A stretch of 64,000 bases of DNA from Oopsacas minuta (taxonomy: Eukaryota > Porifera > Hexactinellida > Lyssacinosida > Leucopsacidae): NCBI GenBank assembly GCA_024704765.1, contig JAKMXF010000023.1, forward strand, positions 24,883-88,882, written 5' to 3'. The notes under the pieces are model-generated. The model had not been told where the DNA came from and ran no database searches. It saw only the letters and a list, made by a program, of their open reading frames with translations. This document shows positions 11,132-21,882 of the stretch, piece after piece. Each line of letters begins with the position of its first letter. The first letter of the stretch is position 1. A program made the translations under genes and the position numbers.

Positions 11132-13243
11132 TCAAAAGAAATCAATCTTCTTAAGATAACTGCCAACAGAAGACCAAACACCTTCTTTGGTCTGCTTTTC
11201 TTCTCTAATCTTTATCTTATATGCTTCAAACGGGTCAAATCCTTCCTCGGTAACCTTGGCTAGATTATCCACCTTCATCTTAACATCATTAAGGTGTACG
11301 ATCCGATCTTCCCACCCAGGTTCAGGATTAGCTTTCTCAGATTCTATTAGAATGCGGATGTATTCACCAGTGGAGAGTGGATTCGGTTTAAGAGCTATCT
11401 CATTTAGTTTGTTAATGCTCTTGCGCAATACTTCCGTTATGCAAACTACTTTTATCTGTACTGCTTCAAATTCGTCTACCATCTCATCGACTATCTGTGT
11501 GGCAGATTTCACCTTACCACTTGCATCTAGGTATCTCATTTTGAGATCCTCAGATGTTTTCTTAACCTCCCTACGTTCTGTTGTAAAATAATATCGCATA
11601 TTCTTGTGTTGAGTCCAACTACACCTATTATAGCAAACTGTACACTTGGCGTTGTCTCTTCCGCCCCCATCCATAGCAGCACAGCCATGTTTCTCATCAT
11701 CTGCAATAGGACACGGATAATGACACGTAAAATTACACGTCAGACAAATAGTCACGTAGGTATTTTGAGGAAGATCATGTTTAACCATTGTGTCTTCATT
11801 TACTATGTAAGTAAAATCTTTATTACGAGCAAGATCGGATTTATGTTGCTCCACCACTGCAACTTCTCTCTTCAGTTGCTCCAACTTATTTAATCCAAGC
11901 TGTATTTCGGACTGTAAACCCACAATTTGCGTTTCAATTCTTTCCCTCTCTTCAAGAACTGACTTAGTTTGGATTAATGATTTAGGTTGGATCTTTGAAA
12001 AATGACTGAAAAACTTTTCAAAACTTCTCATCCCCATCTGCCAGAACATGGAAGCGAATTCATCTTCTGTTGTATTATCATCGAAAATTACCGAATTATT
12101 GAATTTGAAGAATTCCTGAAAAGGCATACGAGCTTCATTAATGCCATTCAAGACCTGAGGCGCTTTACCATCTGCGAATGTTAGTAAAAGATATATAATC
12201 CCTCCAATATCTTTCCCAAATAATGCCAGAATTTGATCAAATACGTATTTTTGAGTGAAGGTAAGTCGAGGAAGTGATGATTGAGCTATAAACCCCACAG
12301 CATCAATGTGATCTATTCCCTGAGCCCCTGGAATAGTGAAGAAGTTGTGGATCTGTTTTGTAATCTCTGCATCTCTCTGGATACCCCTAGTATCTCCGAA
12401 ACCTGGTGTATCAATGATTGTTAATGTGTGATTAATTTTAAATCCCTTTCGATGGTGAATAGTGTAAGCAGTTATCCATGAAGTTGGACTATGTGCCTGA
12501 CTCCTACCTCCATCGCCATCCTCTGTCTCAGTGACCAATTTGAACCTGAACTCGTCAGTATACTTAACTCCAAACAAATAGTTGATCATACTATTGATGA
12601 GAGTAGTTTTTCCAGAGCCAGTAGCTCCCAGTATCATTATCACTTTTTCATTCTTCACATATGATCCAGTTTTTGATTTCCCAAATTCAAACTTTTTAAT
12701 CTGAGTAGTTGCACTGTAAGATGTCTGATTTAATTTGAGTTTGTAGATCTTAACGGTTGGTAATTGTGCACACATTTGTGATTGTTTTATGATTTCTGCT
12801 TTTAACCTGTTATTGATATTTTCGATATTTTCATGCTCGATTTCTTCCTTTGTTTTAGTGTAAACAATTGAACTTAGCTTAGATGTGATAGAAGAAAATC
12901 CTGGTAAAGTCCACCCGGTTTTCTTCGTGTCTGCTTTGGAATTCCTGTCAATAGCAGAAGATTTTACAGGCTTGATTTCCTCTTCATTTACAGATTCTAC
13001 TTGTTGGTCATTTTCAACCTGAGAGGAATATGTAGTTGTTGCGATATTAGGTTGTGGAAGTGTCCGATTGACAGGTGTTAATGGATCTTGTTGTTGTTGC
13101 TGTTGTTGTTGAGTATTTTGGGCTCCCGTGGTTCTCTCATTTCGATTCGACTGCGAAATTAAGTCTCTTTGAATTTTGATAATATAGGAGAGCAAAAAGA
13201 TGAAACAAATAGTTATCAGTAGAGAGAACAGTTCTAGAAGCAT
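11132..13243 (-). CDS. membrane-anchored AIG1-like P-loop GTPase with Cys-rich domain
   Basis: 703 residues in one exon, ATG at 13243. Residues 3-22 are a hydrophobic N-terminal anchor. A Gln run (about 45-52) and a low-complexity linker follow. The G domain has G1 GATGSGKT at 206-213, G3 DTPGFGDT at 279-285 and a G4-like TFADGK near 355. Residues about 425-475 are coiled coil (EERERIETQIVGLQSEI). Residues 500-541 hold a Cys/His cluster (CLTCNFTCHYPC, CAAMDGGG, CTVCYNRC) that looks zinc-binding. The G domain resembles AIG1/septin-like animal GTPases that carry this same C-terminal Cys motif; substrate and partners are unknown. GTP binding is expected from the intact P-loop. No splice site was needed to explain it. 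Confidence 0.85.
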   Translation of the reverse strand: MLLELFSLLITICFIFLLSYIIKIQRDLISQSNRNERTTGAQNTQQQQQQQQDPLTPVNRTLPQPNIATTTYSSQVENDQQVESVNEEEIKPVKSSAIDRNSKADTKKTGWTLPGFSSITSKLSSIVYTKTKEEIEHENIENINNRLKAEIIKQSQMCAQLPTVKIYKLKLNQTSYSATTQIKKFEFGKSKTGSYVKNEKVIMILGATGSGKTTLINSMINYLFGVKYTDEFRFKLVTETEDGDGGRSQAHSPTSWITAYTIHHRKGFKINHTLTIIDTPGFGDTRGIQRDAEITKQIHNFFTIPGAQGIDHIDAVGFIAQSSLPRLTFTQKYVFDQILALFGKDIGGIIYLLLTFADGKAPQVLNGINEARMPFQEFFKFNNSVIFDDNTTEDEFASMFWQMGMRSFEKFFSHFSKIQPKSLIQTKSVLEERERIETQIVGLQSEIQLGLNKLEQLKREVAVVEQHKSDLARNKDFTYIVNEDTMVKHDLPQNTYVTICLTCNFTCHYPCPIADDEKHGCAAMDGGGRDNAKCTVCYNRCSWTQHKNMRYYFTTERREVKKTSEDLKMRYLDASGKVKSATQIVDEMVDEFEAVQIKVVCITEVLRKSINKLNEIALKPNPLSTGEYIRILIESEKANPEPGWEDRIVHLNDVKMKVDNLAKVTEEGFDPFEAYKIKIREEKQTKEGVWSSVGSYLKKIDFF

Positions 13244-14535
13244 GGTAACCAGATATTAGTTCATAACATATAGATATGAAACTTGTATTTATAGTAAATA
13301 TTGTATTTTCTAATCTTCTGTTTTGTAACAAGAAGTTGTACATTATCTAAACTGATAACATCAGTTCCAATTTCAAACCAATAATTCAAAGTTTCACACA
13401 ATGACTAACTCATCTTCTGATTCACGATTTCTTCGTGTGTGGTAGCAAATACACTCCAATATCCTATGTATATTACGTCAATCGCACTGAGCCTAGCCGA
13501 CTAATTCTTGCCATGCAACAAAGATGATAATACCTTTCATGTCATATCATCAGATCACTTTTCAAAAGGGAGGCTGTCACCAAATCAGTCTGAACAATTC
13601 TACCATCTTAGGGAACAAATATTGTGTTGCTTACAATTTCCAATCGTCTTTTGTCTGCAATATATTCAAATTTACAAAGTGTCTATATTATTAAAATCAA
13701 TATTGTTAAATCTTAAAGATTGTCTGTCTGTTTCAGGCCCGGCGGAGTAGGGGCGGCTGGGCCGCCTGAGCCACCCCACTTTTTATGTGGATCTTTCATA
13801 TATTTCAAAGTACTCAGCGCATGCACTGAAATTCAATTAATGTCATAAGCCTTTAGTATAATAGATACAAATTTGTAAGTAATTACTAGTAAATTCAGCC
13901 ATTTTTTGGATTGTTATATAATTATTAGTTATCAGTTTGTGTTGAGATTTTATGTTCTATTAGCACCACAGAATTTGATGTTTGTAATAATGTACTCTCT
14001 CTGAGAGCGTTCTACTCGGTTCCAACTCAGATAACATCTCAGTATACATTTGGTATAATTCGAGACATCACTTCAAATAATTCAGAGACATTTGTGCAGT
14101 AGTTTAGGGTTGCAACTATTGGAGGTTAAATGTACTAAGCTCCCTAATGCAGCAACCCACTACCTCATTCTTTCGAATAGATCCCCTGATGACCAATATC
14201 CCGTTATCAAAGATGAAATACCCCTCGAATGGGATGCATATTGTCGCAAGATCTCCTTTTCTTACCACTTATCGCCTATAAAGATTTTATCAATAATTCG
14301 TTGTGATATTAATAGTATAGTTACTATAATTGTTGGTGATATTGTTTTGATTTATAGTTATGTATCTCAACTTTGATTTGCATTGAGAAGAAATGTAGTC
14401 TCTAGGGGAGTAGTTCTCAAACTTTAAGACTCCATTTCATAATCAAAATGTATATTTGAGGGGTTCTCGATCCCCTCAAATTCACGTATCAACTCTGCGA
14501 TCATCACAATTCAATGCCGCCCCAACTCTCGCGCA
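13244..14535. other. intergenic DNA with transposon termini
   Basis: No gene seen. At about 13733 there is a CAGGCCCGGCGGAG sequence and at 14412 a GTAGTTCTCAAAC sequence, both like hAT-type termini without a partner I could find. Confidence 0.45.
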
Positions 14536-14954
14536 AGCTTCTGACGAGCTTAGTCTGTTTGTTTGTTTGTTTGTTCATGGCAGGGAAGTATTTACGGTAT
14601 GAAATATTGAAATTGTCGCATAACTATGTATTTCTCGTGTTTATCAATGAAGTAAATAGAATTCAAAAACTTTCTCAAAATATATCGACCATGCTGAATC
14701 CGATTTTCACACTTATGGATTAATCATATGTACATTTATTGTTGTTTTTATGAATATAAAGTAAACAATTTCAAATTGAGGTAGAATCATACTTTCAAAG
14801 ACTATCCTGGGGTATTTGAGTATGCTGAGTCCGAATATTGTAAACAACATTAATATTATTTAATCTCAATTGTTGTTGTCTGTTTGTTTGTTCATAGAAT
14901 ACTTCGAGGAATAATGCGCCGAGTTCATCGCAAAGCGACGAGCCTTTGGCTCAG
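14536..14954 (+). mobile_element. composite Helitron-like repeats
   Basis: First unit: a TCTGTTTGTTTGTTTG run, ACGGTATGAAATATTGAAATTGTC, AGTAAATAGAATTCAA, CTGAATCCGATTTTCACAC and AATATAAAGTAAACAA boxes to about 14850. A second short unit starts ATTTAATCTCAATTGTTG near 14860 and ends GCGCCGAGTTCATCGC...GAGCC TTT GGCTCAG then T at 14954. Confidence 0.55.
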
Positions 14955-15194
14955 TTAATCATATTTTTCGTTATCTTGGTCGTGGGTACAAGTACTTATC
15001 TCCTTCAGGAGAACTTTCAATTGCAGTTGTTACAGTATGTCCTTATGTATGGTTAATACCACTTAATTATCTGTTAAAGTAATTAATAATTCATAAAGTA
15101 GAATGAATGATTAATTACTGTGGGATATAGAAACTCTACTTAGAGTCGTTTTAATAGTTTATAAATACTGGATATACTCTATAAGCTATACTAT

Positions 15195-15445
15195 GTATAA
15201 TAGAGGTGTTCAAACGTTACGTAACGCTACAAGGGGTAGGGGTGATATGCCAGGTGTGACAGCGCCATCCTTTTTGTATAACAAAACGGTCCAAAAACGT
15301 GACACAGGGAGGGGGTGTCAATATTTATGGAAATCGCGTTACGTAACGTTTCTACGGCCCATATATAACAATAAGAATAAAAGAGCACCCAAAGGGTTCT
15401 ACCTGTGGACACGAAGTGTTCGCGAGCCGCGTAGCGCAAGAAAGT
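15195..15445. repeat. dispersed repeat with TTACGTAACG ends
   Basis: AACGTTACGTAACGCTAC at 15212 is mirrored by GCGTTACGTAACGTTTC at 15334-15350, consistent with a small inverted-repeat element carrying GGGGTAGGGGTGATATG. It is followed by a Helitron-type tail (GACACGAAGTGTTCGCG...GCGTAGCGCAAG). Confidence 0.45.
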
Positions 15446-16507
15446 GAAACTTGTTGTTCTAAATAATTATACATATCTGAATTGGTAACCATTCATGTAT
15501 ATATGATTTCATTTTTAACGTATAGGAAAATTCAATAAATTCTTTAATGAATATCAAAATATGACATCTTCAAAATTGTTAGTTGATTTCATTTGCAAAA
15601 TTCCTGGATATTCTAGTAATTCTCTAGGCATCCAAGTTTTACATCAAAATAACAACAATTTATCAAAGAAATAACCCAATTCCTTGATATTGTATGATGT
15701 AAGATCCCGGGATAATCCAGGGATCCTTAATTCACTATATACAACTTTGGGAAGCTCCCCTGTATTCGTATACATGGAAGAGTTTTAGATTAAAATATTA
15801 GAAATATTGTTTCAAAAGATGGTTAATATATCTAGTTTGTTCCAAACCAGTGTTCTTATATCCGGCACAAATTATCTAAGTTGATTAATACGTCTTGAAA
15901 TGCAACGGACTATTACAAAGATCTTAATTATGTAACAGGAGGAAGCTAGACTCGTAGGAATTTGTCTATCGAGTAGAGAGATTCAAACATGTGCGCCTAC
16001 ATAACTTTGCCCACTAAACACAATGCACCTCTCTACCAGTGTTGATTTATGCTTTCTTGACAAATGATACAATAATGCAGTAACGCAAAGCATGTTAAAA
16101 TACTAATCAGGAAACTATCATAAGCTATACGTAACTACCACGTATTACATAGAACAGAAAAATTTCAAAAGTTAACCAAGAAATTGATTTTGCACCAAAT
16201 ATTCAAAAGAAATTACAAATGCTGTCAAAGTTGCACTTGTCAAAGACAAAGTAGCCTCCATGGAGAGTTTGCCGCTATACATAGAAGGCTTAAGGAGGTC
16301 GATAGTTATTCAAATCACGCTACGTTACTGTATTTGTGTGTAGTTAAGCAGGATTAACCGTAAAGTAATTCATTATCAAACATTTTTCCGAAGAAACTAA
16401 AAGTAACTAAAAAGATAAAATCCTATAAATATGAATGAAAGGGGAAATAGCAATTCTATTAATTACAGGTTGTATAGCAATTCATACTTGTCTCTATCTC
16501 TAAGAGT
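15446..16507. other. intergenic, one short dispersed repeat
   Basis: 15822-15900 shares about 80 bp with 25525-25600 (a common CACAAATTATCTAAGTTGAT core), so a repeat family has copies at both places. No gene recognised. Confidence 0.5.
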
Positions 16508-17029
16508 TTAAGACTCACTAGCTAAGAACTTGAGAATTTCCTCAATAGATACTCTTTCATCAGGATTGTTGTATTTCTCTTTGAAGCGATTCATTTCTTT
16601 TGTGCTCAATAAAGTACTTCTTAGTAGGAGTCTCATAGAGCGAATTGAAATTTTATGCTTGAATAGTATGCCTCCAACTTTCAAATTCATGGAATTATCT
16701 GATTGTACGTAAAAAACCTTTGCCATCTTCTTGTGGAATTCTGGATTGAACTTACTTATCGTAGTGTTACTTCCTTTATCTATTTGTTGTATCTGATCTT
16801 TAAGCTCCTTGATAACAGTATTCTGGATAAATTCTATCCCTCCGATAGCTTTCCTAACAGATAAACACATTTCACTAATTCTATCCCTACAGGTATTTTC
16901 AGGAGTATCGTTTGTAATCCAAGTCCATTTGTTATTAACAGGCTTGCCGTGAATGAGAAAAATCCCATCCATATCCATATCCATATCCATGTCATTTTTG
17001 CGTGGATATCCAACAACCAGGATATCCAT
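16508..17029 (-). CDS. hypothetical protein, 173 aa
   Basis: ATG at 17029. I do not recognise the family. The N-terminus contains a (Asp-Met)n tract from a GATATG hexamer repeat, followed by a mixed soluble sequence with a helical stretch (AIGGIEFIQNTVIKELKDQIQQ) and a C-terminal acidic/basic helix ending SIEEILKFLASES. There is no membrane segment or signal peptide. It could be a small gene, one exon of a larger gene, or a chance frame; the absence of low complexity outside the N-terminus slightly favours a real coding exon. No upstream partner exon was identified. Confidence 0.35.
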   Translation of the reverse strand: MDILVVGYPRKNDMDMDMDMDGIFLIHGKPVNNKWTWITNDTPENTCRDRISEMCLSVRKAIGGIEFIQNTVIKELKDQIQQIDKGSNTTISKFNPEFHKKMAKVFYVQSDNSMNLKVGGILFKHKISIRSMRLLLRSTLLSTKEMNRFKEKYNNPDERVSIEEILKFLASES

Positions 17030-17167
17030 GGATATTTCAAAGGCCTAGAACATCTTGTCTATAACGGCCATTCAAGGCTAGTAGTGACTATTGTGTACAG
17101 GTAACCGCTATGTAGATGTAGATTACTAATGAAAATCTATTCATATACTAAACGTTATACTGAAGCT

Positions 17168-17570
17168 CTAGATATTATGTAAACTGTCATTCATAAACTC
17201 TTCGATATCACTATCGTCTTCAAATGACAGGGGCATGGGCTCATTGTTGATGACCATCGCAACTTCCTTTGGCTCAATTACAATTCCCAGCTTCTTGATT
17301 ATTGTGATATACATTTTCTGGTATCTGATGTATACTAATCTCTTCATGACCGCCGGTGACATTCTCTTTCTCGTTTTTGAAAGTAGGTTGCCGGCCTGGC
17401 TGAACAACCTCTCCACGGCTGCAGAAGACATTGATGCCGAGAAAATTATCTTTGCACAGGTGCCAGATGTATTAAGACACTTTACCGCCAAAACTGAGTT
17501 GGATCCTTCATTGGTACCCGGGTGTCTCTGAATTCTTGGAGCACTATACCAAGGGTAGTAGCCTTTGGCN
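17168..17570 (-). pseudogene. hAT transposase C-terminal dimerisation domain fragment
   Basis: The minus strand reads VLAVKCLNTSGTC, then IFSASMSSAAVERLFSQAGN and LLSKTRKRMSPAVMKRLVYIR, the hallmark hATC dimerisation segment, ending in an acidic tail. The frame is open upstream to the ambiguous base N at 17571 but the catalytic part of the transposase is missing. A 3' fragment of a hAT element, distinct from the ZBED-type copy at the left edge. Confidence 0.85.
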
Positions 17571-17768
17571 CATGTAAAGAAATTATGCTCCTTACCATTG
17601 TCGAATAATACAGTTCAGAGACGAATTTCAGACATGTCAAATGACAGAAGCAAGCAAGTCATAGCAGAAATTAAAAATACTCCTTTTGGCTTTTCTTTGA
17701 TTAATTCATACTTTCACTATAAATTTTCATTTTCTATGATGTTACAAAAATATTACTAAATCGTATAT

Positions 17769-18493
17769 CTAAAGCTGCTGCTGTTGATCTTTTTCTAAAA
17801 GTCTCTGCTTTTTATGACGATAATACTCCCTCTGCTCTTCAATCAGCTGTAGTTGAGCCGAGAATACTTCCATCTGTTTAAGGAGCACTTCTCGTTGCAG
17901 AGGAAGTAAATCAGAGACCGATGTTGGCTGTTCGATGCTCCTCTTACGCCTACGCCTTCCCTCTGGACGACTGTTAACAACAGTAACTTCTGGTCCCTCA
18001 AACACTGGCGTTACTTCTCTGCTTTCGCTAATCTCGGTCTGTGAAGGCAATGCTGTTGGGGCTTGAAACATATCAACACTACCACATATTCCAGTGAACG
18101 CTGGCGTACTTGAGAACATCTGTGATACTCTCTCCGTCACAGATGTGGATAATTCCCTATCGGAGCTTAGGATCCGGATGTCTTCATCCTTCATTTCATC
18201 AGCTTCATTTGGCCCTCTTCCTGTTCTCCTCGCTTCCCTTCGACTGGAATCTACACGGGCTTTTTCGGAACCTTATAGATTGTTGCACTTCTTTTTTACA
18301 TCTTTCACATCTCGGTTGTTGCCATGGATGGAATTGATTTTCCTCATAACGTTGTTCCAAAGCCTCGTCTTTTTTTATTTATCTCCGCGCACTGACCAGC
18401 AGTACCTCTCAATATAGCTCCAGCATCCTGGATTGCCTCAATGAGTGTATACTCCTCCTCCTTTGCCCAATTTACTTTGCGACCTTTGTCCAT
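17769..18493 (-). pseudogene. PIF/Harbinger Myb/SANT-like DNA-binding gene, broken
   Basis: From ATG at 18493 the frame reads VNWAKEEEYTLIEAIQDAG, the first helix of the Myb/SANT-like protein that accompanies Harbinger transposases. It then needs at least one frameshift to continue NNVMRKINSIHG and VKDVKKKCNNL, and meets a stop before ARVDSSRREARRTGRGPNE. The last part (17769-18194) is open for 141 codons and has a basic RRRRKR patch and a Gln/Glu-rich coiled-coil C-terminus. In active elements this protein brings the transposase to the DNA ends. Its neighbour at 18692-19370 is the matching transposase. Confidence 0.75.
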
Positions 18494-18691
18494 ACTCTTG
18501 CTTTGGAATATCAATAACCCTCACCAATTTATAGTTTCATAATGCAATAACTAGCTCCCAATTCAAGTGCGATACTTGACACATCTCACAAGTAAATATC
18601 CCAACTTCAAAGACCAACATCCTACTTAGATGTTTCAAAACTACAAATTCCATGTACCTTATAATCATTAACTGTGCAAAATGTTACATAT

Positions 18692-19370
18692 CTACATCAT
18701 AACATATATGATATGTGAATTTAGTTGTTGAAATCTTGAATAGAAAATTGATCCCTTCCAAATCCGTGAATCGTGAACAGACCCAGGAAAACGTGCCAAT
18801 ACATCACTAAACATTCCATCTGGTTGGCAAATAGCTTGGACGTTAATTGAGTGGTAAAAATGCCGATTTATATAATCTGCTTCATTTTCCGAGGGTCTTT
18901 GGATTCGTATGTGTGTTCCGTCAATTAATCCTACTACGCCTGGAAAGTGAGCAATCTCATAAAACTTGTTTTTCACTTCTACCCTCTTGAGACCAGCAGG
19001 CAAACTAACAAACTGATGGTAGATAGCTTGCAAACCCAGAGAAACATCTCGGATATAACGAGAGGCAGAAGCTTGGCTTACGTTTATCCCATCTCCACAA
19101 ATTATCTGGAAGGTTCCAGAAGCGAAAATTGAAGTGCCGCATAAACTTGCAAGTGAGGGGAAGCAGCATAAGAACGCTCGGTGAAATTCAAATAGTTAGT
19201 TATCAACTCTGTGATCTTAGATATTGAAACTCTAGAGAAACGGAAACGTCGAATAAGTTCCATACCATCATAACAATCAGGGGATCATTGAGATCCCTGA
19301 AAACTCGTTGACGTGCCATTGAGGAAGAGGTTTCTTCTTCTGCGAGAAATAGTGGAATCATCTGTGCCAT
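18692..19370 (-). pseudogene. HARBI1-like DDE transposase, frameshifted and truncated
   Basis: From ATG at 19370 the reading frame must shift at least twice to give ITELITNYLNFTERSYAASP, then FQIICGDGINVSQASASRYI, then the 113-codon open part with FPGVVGLIDGTHIRIQRPSE and VLARFPGSVHDSRIWKGS. These are the DDE_4 signatures of HARBI1-like nucleases (first catalytic Asp in IDGTHI, second in SVHDSR). The frame stops at 18692, before the third catalytic region, so the enzyme is dead. It lies next to the Myb-like gene, in the usual two-gene arrangement of PIF/Harbinger elements. Confidence 0.88.
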
Positions 19371-19935
19371 TTGTTTATATTAAAATACTTGAATATTTAT
19401 ATACTATATTTGATCATAAATTGTATTTATCAAAACAGTCATTAGTGTAACTTGGAATGTAGGATTCAGAATTATATTATTTAACATCACGTACAAAGTA
19501 ATGCATTCCTTAGTAACACATATGTTATATCATAAACGTTCGACACCATATTTAGTAATATGCAAAAGGTGTGAAATATGATAAATCTGTGAATTCGATA
19601 CTATCAGGCTCTGAAAACTTAAAATCGGACTCTACGCACCCGATCACCCCTGACAACATGTTAAAACCTAATCTCTAGCATGTTTGATGTTTTTGAATTT
19701 TATATAGAAAGGTGTGAACAACGACTGGTGGGTTTTTTTCTAGAGAGTATTGGTCACCAGAAAAAAACAATTTAGTATTGTCACAAGGCGCGGATCTGAT
19801 CTCCTGCATCGGCCAATATTTGGCGAAATACTGACAATATAAGTTGATGATTAGAAAACTTATCCAAATTGAATTCTAAGAAATAACAACGTAAAATTCT
19901 GAACTATATAGCTAGATTAGCTTCGCTTAAAATAA
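19371..19935. other. intergenic, nothing recognised
   Basis: Spacer between the Harbinger relic and the GTPase pair. It contains an AAGGTGTGAAC motif near 19710 shared with the 10.3 kb hairpin, but no gene. Confidence 0.5.
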
Positions 19936-21303
19936 CTACAAATACAAGCCTAAACTAAAAATAGAATAGTAAAATAAATTAAAATTAAGTATTATATTCT
20001 CTGCCATCATCCTCATCCCGTAATGATAATTTTGCTTCAATTTTCTGAAAACATAGAAACAAATTGCAGAGGCTGATAGGCAGAGTGACAGCGAAGTTAT
20101 TGAAAGAAAGAAAAGAAATCTAGCTACACATATGAGGATAATCAGAAAGATCGGGATTAAGATACACAAAGAAGATAGAACTTGTGTTACCCTATTCTTC
20201 TCTTCTTTCATCTTCCTGGCATATAGTTCTGCTGGACCACCAATGAACTCTTTATTATGACGTCTCTCTCTCATCATATTACATTGTGATAAGATACTCT
20301 CTTCAAGATCATGTCCAGATGTTGTATCAGACATCCAAATGTATCTATCTCCAGCCTTTTTCACTAGTTCGCTAATACCCACGTTTCCTTCAATGGATCT
20401 CATCACCTCTTCACGAAAATCTTTTGATTTCCTTCTGAATGAGAATAGTATGCTCGTGTAGTCCCACCAATAGTGCTCTGTTTGATGATCCATTCGATAG
20501 TACTGAGAATATGGAAGGTCTGTTATCATTTCCTTCATGTTTGTACTGAATATTTCATTTTGACTGACCAATAATAATATGAGAGTAATGCCTTCTCCAT
20601 GATGGTCATGACTGCCAACCAATTTTCTTATTTTCTCATCAACATCAGGTTCTTGTATTCCCTGGAATAAATCAAGATCTGGATAACAATAGAACTTCAG
20701 TCGTACATGCTCCAATTCTATTACATTATCTTCGTTAGTAATTTGGAGTTTTTCTAGAACTTCTGAAGACTTCACCATATTGTTCCCGTGAATCAATATT
20801 GTGTAAGATGGTTTGGAGATTTGGTAAATTCCATATAGAATTCTATTAACGTAGGTTTGTTCTAGTAGAGTTGAGTTTACACAGATAAAACGATGATTGA
20901 CACTGTTGAGTAGAAATTTCCATGAATCGAATTCTTCACATTTTTGTCTCAATATTTGTCCCAGTATTCCTTCATCAAGAGTTTGACTGATTTCGTCTGC
21001 ATGAGTGAATACAATCATTGCATTACGGAAAAAGTTCAGAGATGAAAGGGCAAGGCTGTTGGCCTGATCCTTTAGCCAATTTAACCAATTCACCGCGGGC
21101 ACTCTCAAAGTTATGGGAACAACAATAAGAACTATCGTGTGTTGAGATCTGTTTTGGAGAAACTTCGTCAATATATTTGTAGCATTCTTTACCTCAATAC
21201 CTTCCAAACATTCCACCCATATTCCTCCCTGTTTTAACATTATCTGTAGAGCAGCCATCCCACTGTTGTTATCCCCAATCAGTAAGAATTTGCTGGTATT
21301 CAT
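19936..21303 (-). CDS. AIG1/GIMAP-like protein with degenerate nucleotide-binding sites
   Basis: 455 residues, ATG at 21303, single exon. The G1 region reads LLIGDNNSGMAALQ, where the Lys and Ser/Thr of GxxxxGK(S/T) are lost. A G4-like VFTHADEI lies near residue 100. A second GTPase-like unit starts near residue 165 (YTILIHGNNM) and a third conserved stretch reads GEGITLILLLVSQNEIF. Two hydrophobic segments (about 375-420) end the protein, as in GIMAP-type membrane-associated GTPases. It is a paralogue of the gene at 21883-23199, in tandem 579 bp apart on the same strand. Without the P-loop Lys it is probably a pseudo-GTPase that may act as scaffold; function is inferred from family only. Confidence 0.75.
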   Translation of the reverse strand: MNTSKFLLIGDNNSGMAALQIMLKQGGIWVECLEGIEVKNATNILTKFLQNRSQHTIVLIVVPITLRVPAVNWLNWLKDQANSLALSSLNFFRNAMIVFTHADEISQTLDEGILGQILRQKCEEFDSWKFLLNSVNHRFICVNSTLLEQTYVNRILYGIYQISKPSYTILIHGNNMVKSSEVLEKLQITNEDNVIELEHVRLKFYCYPDLDLFQGIQEPDVDEKIRKLVGSHDHHGEGITLILLLVSQNEIFSTNMKEMITDLPYSQYYRMDHQTEHYWWDYTSILFSFRRKSKDFREEVMRSIEGNVGISELVKKAGDRYIWMSDTTSGHDLEESILSQCNMMRERRHNKEFIGGPAELYARKMKEEKNRVTQVLSSLCILIPIFLIILICVARFLFFLSITSLSLCLSASAICFYVFRKLKQNYHYGMRMMAENIILNFNLFYYSIFSLGLYL

Positions 21304-21882
21304 GCTACATACAATAAATAAATGGATTATTAAGCAGAAAAGTATACGAGAAATCTCTCAGATTTATTGTGAAAATTACAGCTAATTTTGAATCCAATTT
21401 AAATATTCAACTATTACAGATTATCAGTGAGTCTCACGGTTATTCACTGAAAGAAAAGTAGAATTTTAACCAAATTTTGTTTCTTCACTTTACATTTGAT
21501 GCTAAATTGACAAATCTCACACATTTTGGGAAGAAATCTCACGACTTGATGAGACACCAGATTGCATCTATCAAATGTATTCTCACGATAAACCAAATAT
21601 AGTAGAACTAGAATTTGAGTGACGCACCAAGTCATATGCGAGTTTTGAATATGCAAGGCACTACTCTAACAAAGGAAATTCTAGGAAATTAACAAATCTA
21701 ATCGGTAAAGTAGTCAATGGTCTCTTCTCATGGACCTTACATAGAGCTTACAGCGCTCTTATAACTCCAATTTTATAGATAGACACGGATTTATAAATAG
21801 CTCGAACACAACATAAATAACAATTGACAAGTAATAGTAAAGAATTAATTAAATAACACAGCTGCCGAACAGGTATCACTAA
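21304..21882. other. spacer between the paired GTPase-like genes
   Basis: 579 bp with no supportable feature; the promoter of the downstream gene on the minus strand should lie here. Confidence 0.5.
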
